From the NCBI GenBank assembly GCA_000416005.1, contig KE356563.1, positions 520,857-526,113 of the forward strand: DNA of 5,257 bases. The letters are read 5' to 3'. Of this stretch, positions 5,257 to 5,257 are shown piece after piece; within the stretch, counting starts at the first letter, position 1; each line of letters starts with the position of its first letter. The stretch is from Haloquadratum sp. J07HQX50. GTDB taxonomy: Archaea > Halobacteriota > Halobacteria > Halobacteriales > Haloferacaceae. The notes beneath the pieces were generated by a model. The model was given only the letters and a program-made list of their open reading frames with translations. It was not told the origin of the DNA and did not search any database. The position numbers were made by a program, and so were the translations under genes.

Positions 5257-5257
5257 T

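Larger units (their letters stand above)
5050..5257 (-). mobile_element. Right-end part of an IS200/IS605-family (IS1341-type) element, continues past window
   Basis: The block holds the 3' end of a TnpB-like gene followed within 60 nt by two adjacent hairpins and, on the minus strand, GAGGAGGATGTCA. As I recall, this hairpin-plus-GAGGATGTCA arrangement is a common right end of haloarchaeal TnpB elements. The exact boundary near 5050 is an estimate; these elements make no target duplication, so it can only be fixed by comparison with an empty site. G+C is about 63% in 5101-5257 against about 49% in the neighbouring BFN gene. The left end and any TnpA gene lie outside the window. Confidence 0.62.

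Noticed and set aside
1..5257. tRNA genes, CRISPR array, or origin of replication
   Set aside because: I looked for T-loop motifs with paired arms, regularly spaced repeats and origin-like repeats with a Cdc6/Orc1 gene; none was seen.

Overview
The window looks like chromosomal DNA from a moderate-GC haloarchaeon. The encoded proteins are strongly acidic, the isoleucyl-tRNA synthetase is of the archaeal type, and two genes have TATA-like boxes centred 26 nt before the ATG with at most a weak ribosome-binding site, as expected for leaderless haloarchaeal mRNAs. Base composition is about 50% G+C in the stretches I counted, low for haloarchaea. Haloquadratum or a similar genus is a reasonable guess, but the sequence alone does not settle it.

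Layout from left to right: (1) positions 3-161 hold the 3' end of a plus-strand gene whose visible part resembles the end of a ribbon-helix-helix domain. (2) Positions 306-3422, minus strand, hold a complete isoleucyl-tRNA synthetase gene (ileS), convergent with the first gene. (3) Positions 3423-3914 are about 490 nt without a convincing gene; they contain the ileS promoter, short inverted repeats and a stop-interrupted frame ending in a histidine-kinase-like glycine motif, probably gene debris. (4) Positions 3915-4373, minus strand, encode a 152-residue acidic, tryptophan-rich protein I do not recognise. (5) Positions 4452-4892, minus strand, encode a complete DUF151 / bifunctional-nuclease (BFN) family protein. 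(6) From about 5050 to the window end lies the right end of an IS200/IS605-family (IS1341-type) element: the last 50 codons of a TnpB-like gene on the minus strand, then two adjacent hairpins that probably form the scaffold of an omega-type guide RNA. This part is about 63% G+C and so looks recently acquired.

ileS, the unknown gene, the BFN gene and tnpB all point the same way, but the gaps (492, 78 and 211 nt) and separate promoter candidates argue for independent transcription. The most notable observations are the TnpB/omega-RNA end and its predicted guide segment, the IleRS that keeps one zinc knuckle and has lost the cysteines of the second, and the decayed coding trace between ileS and the unknown gene. 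I found no clear evidence of a wholly new multi-gene system.
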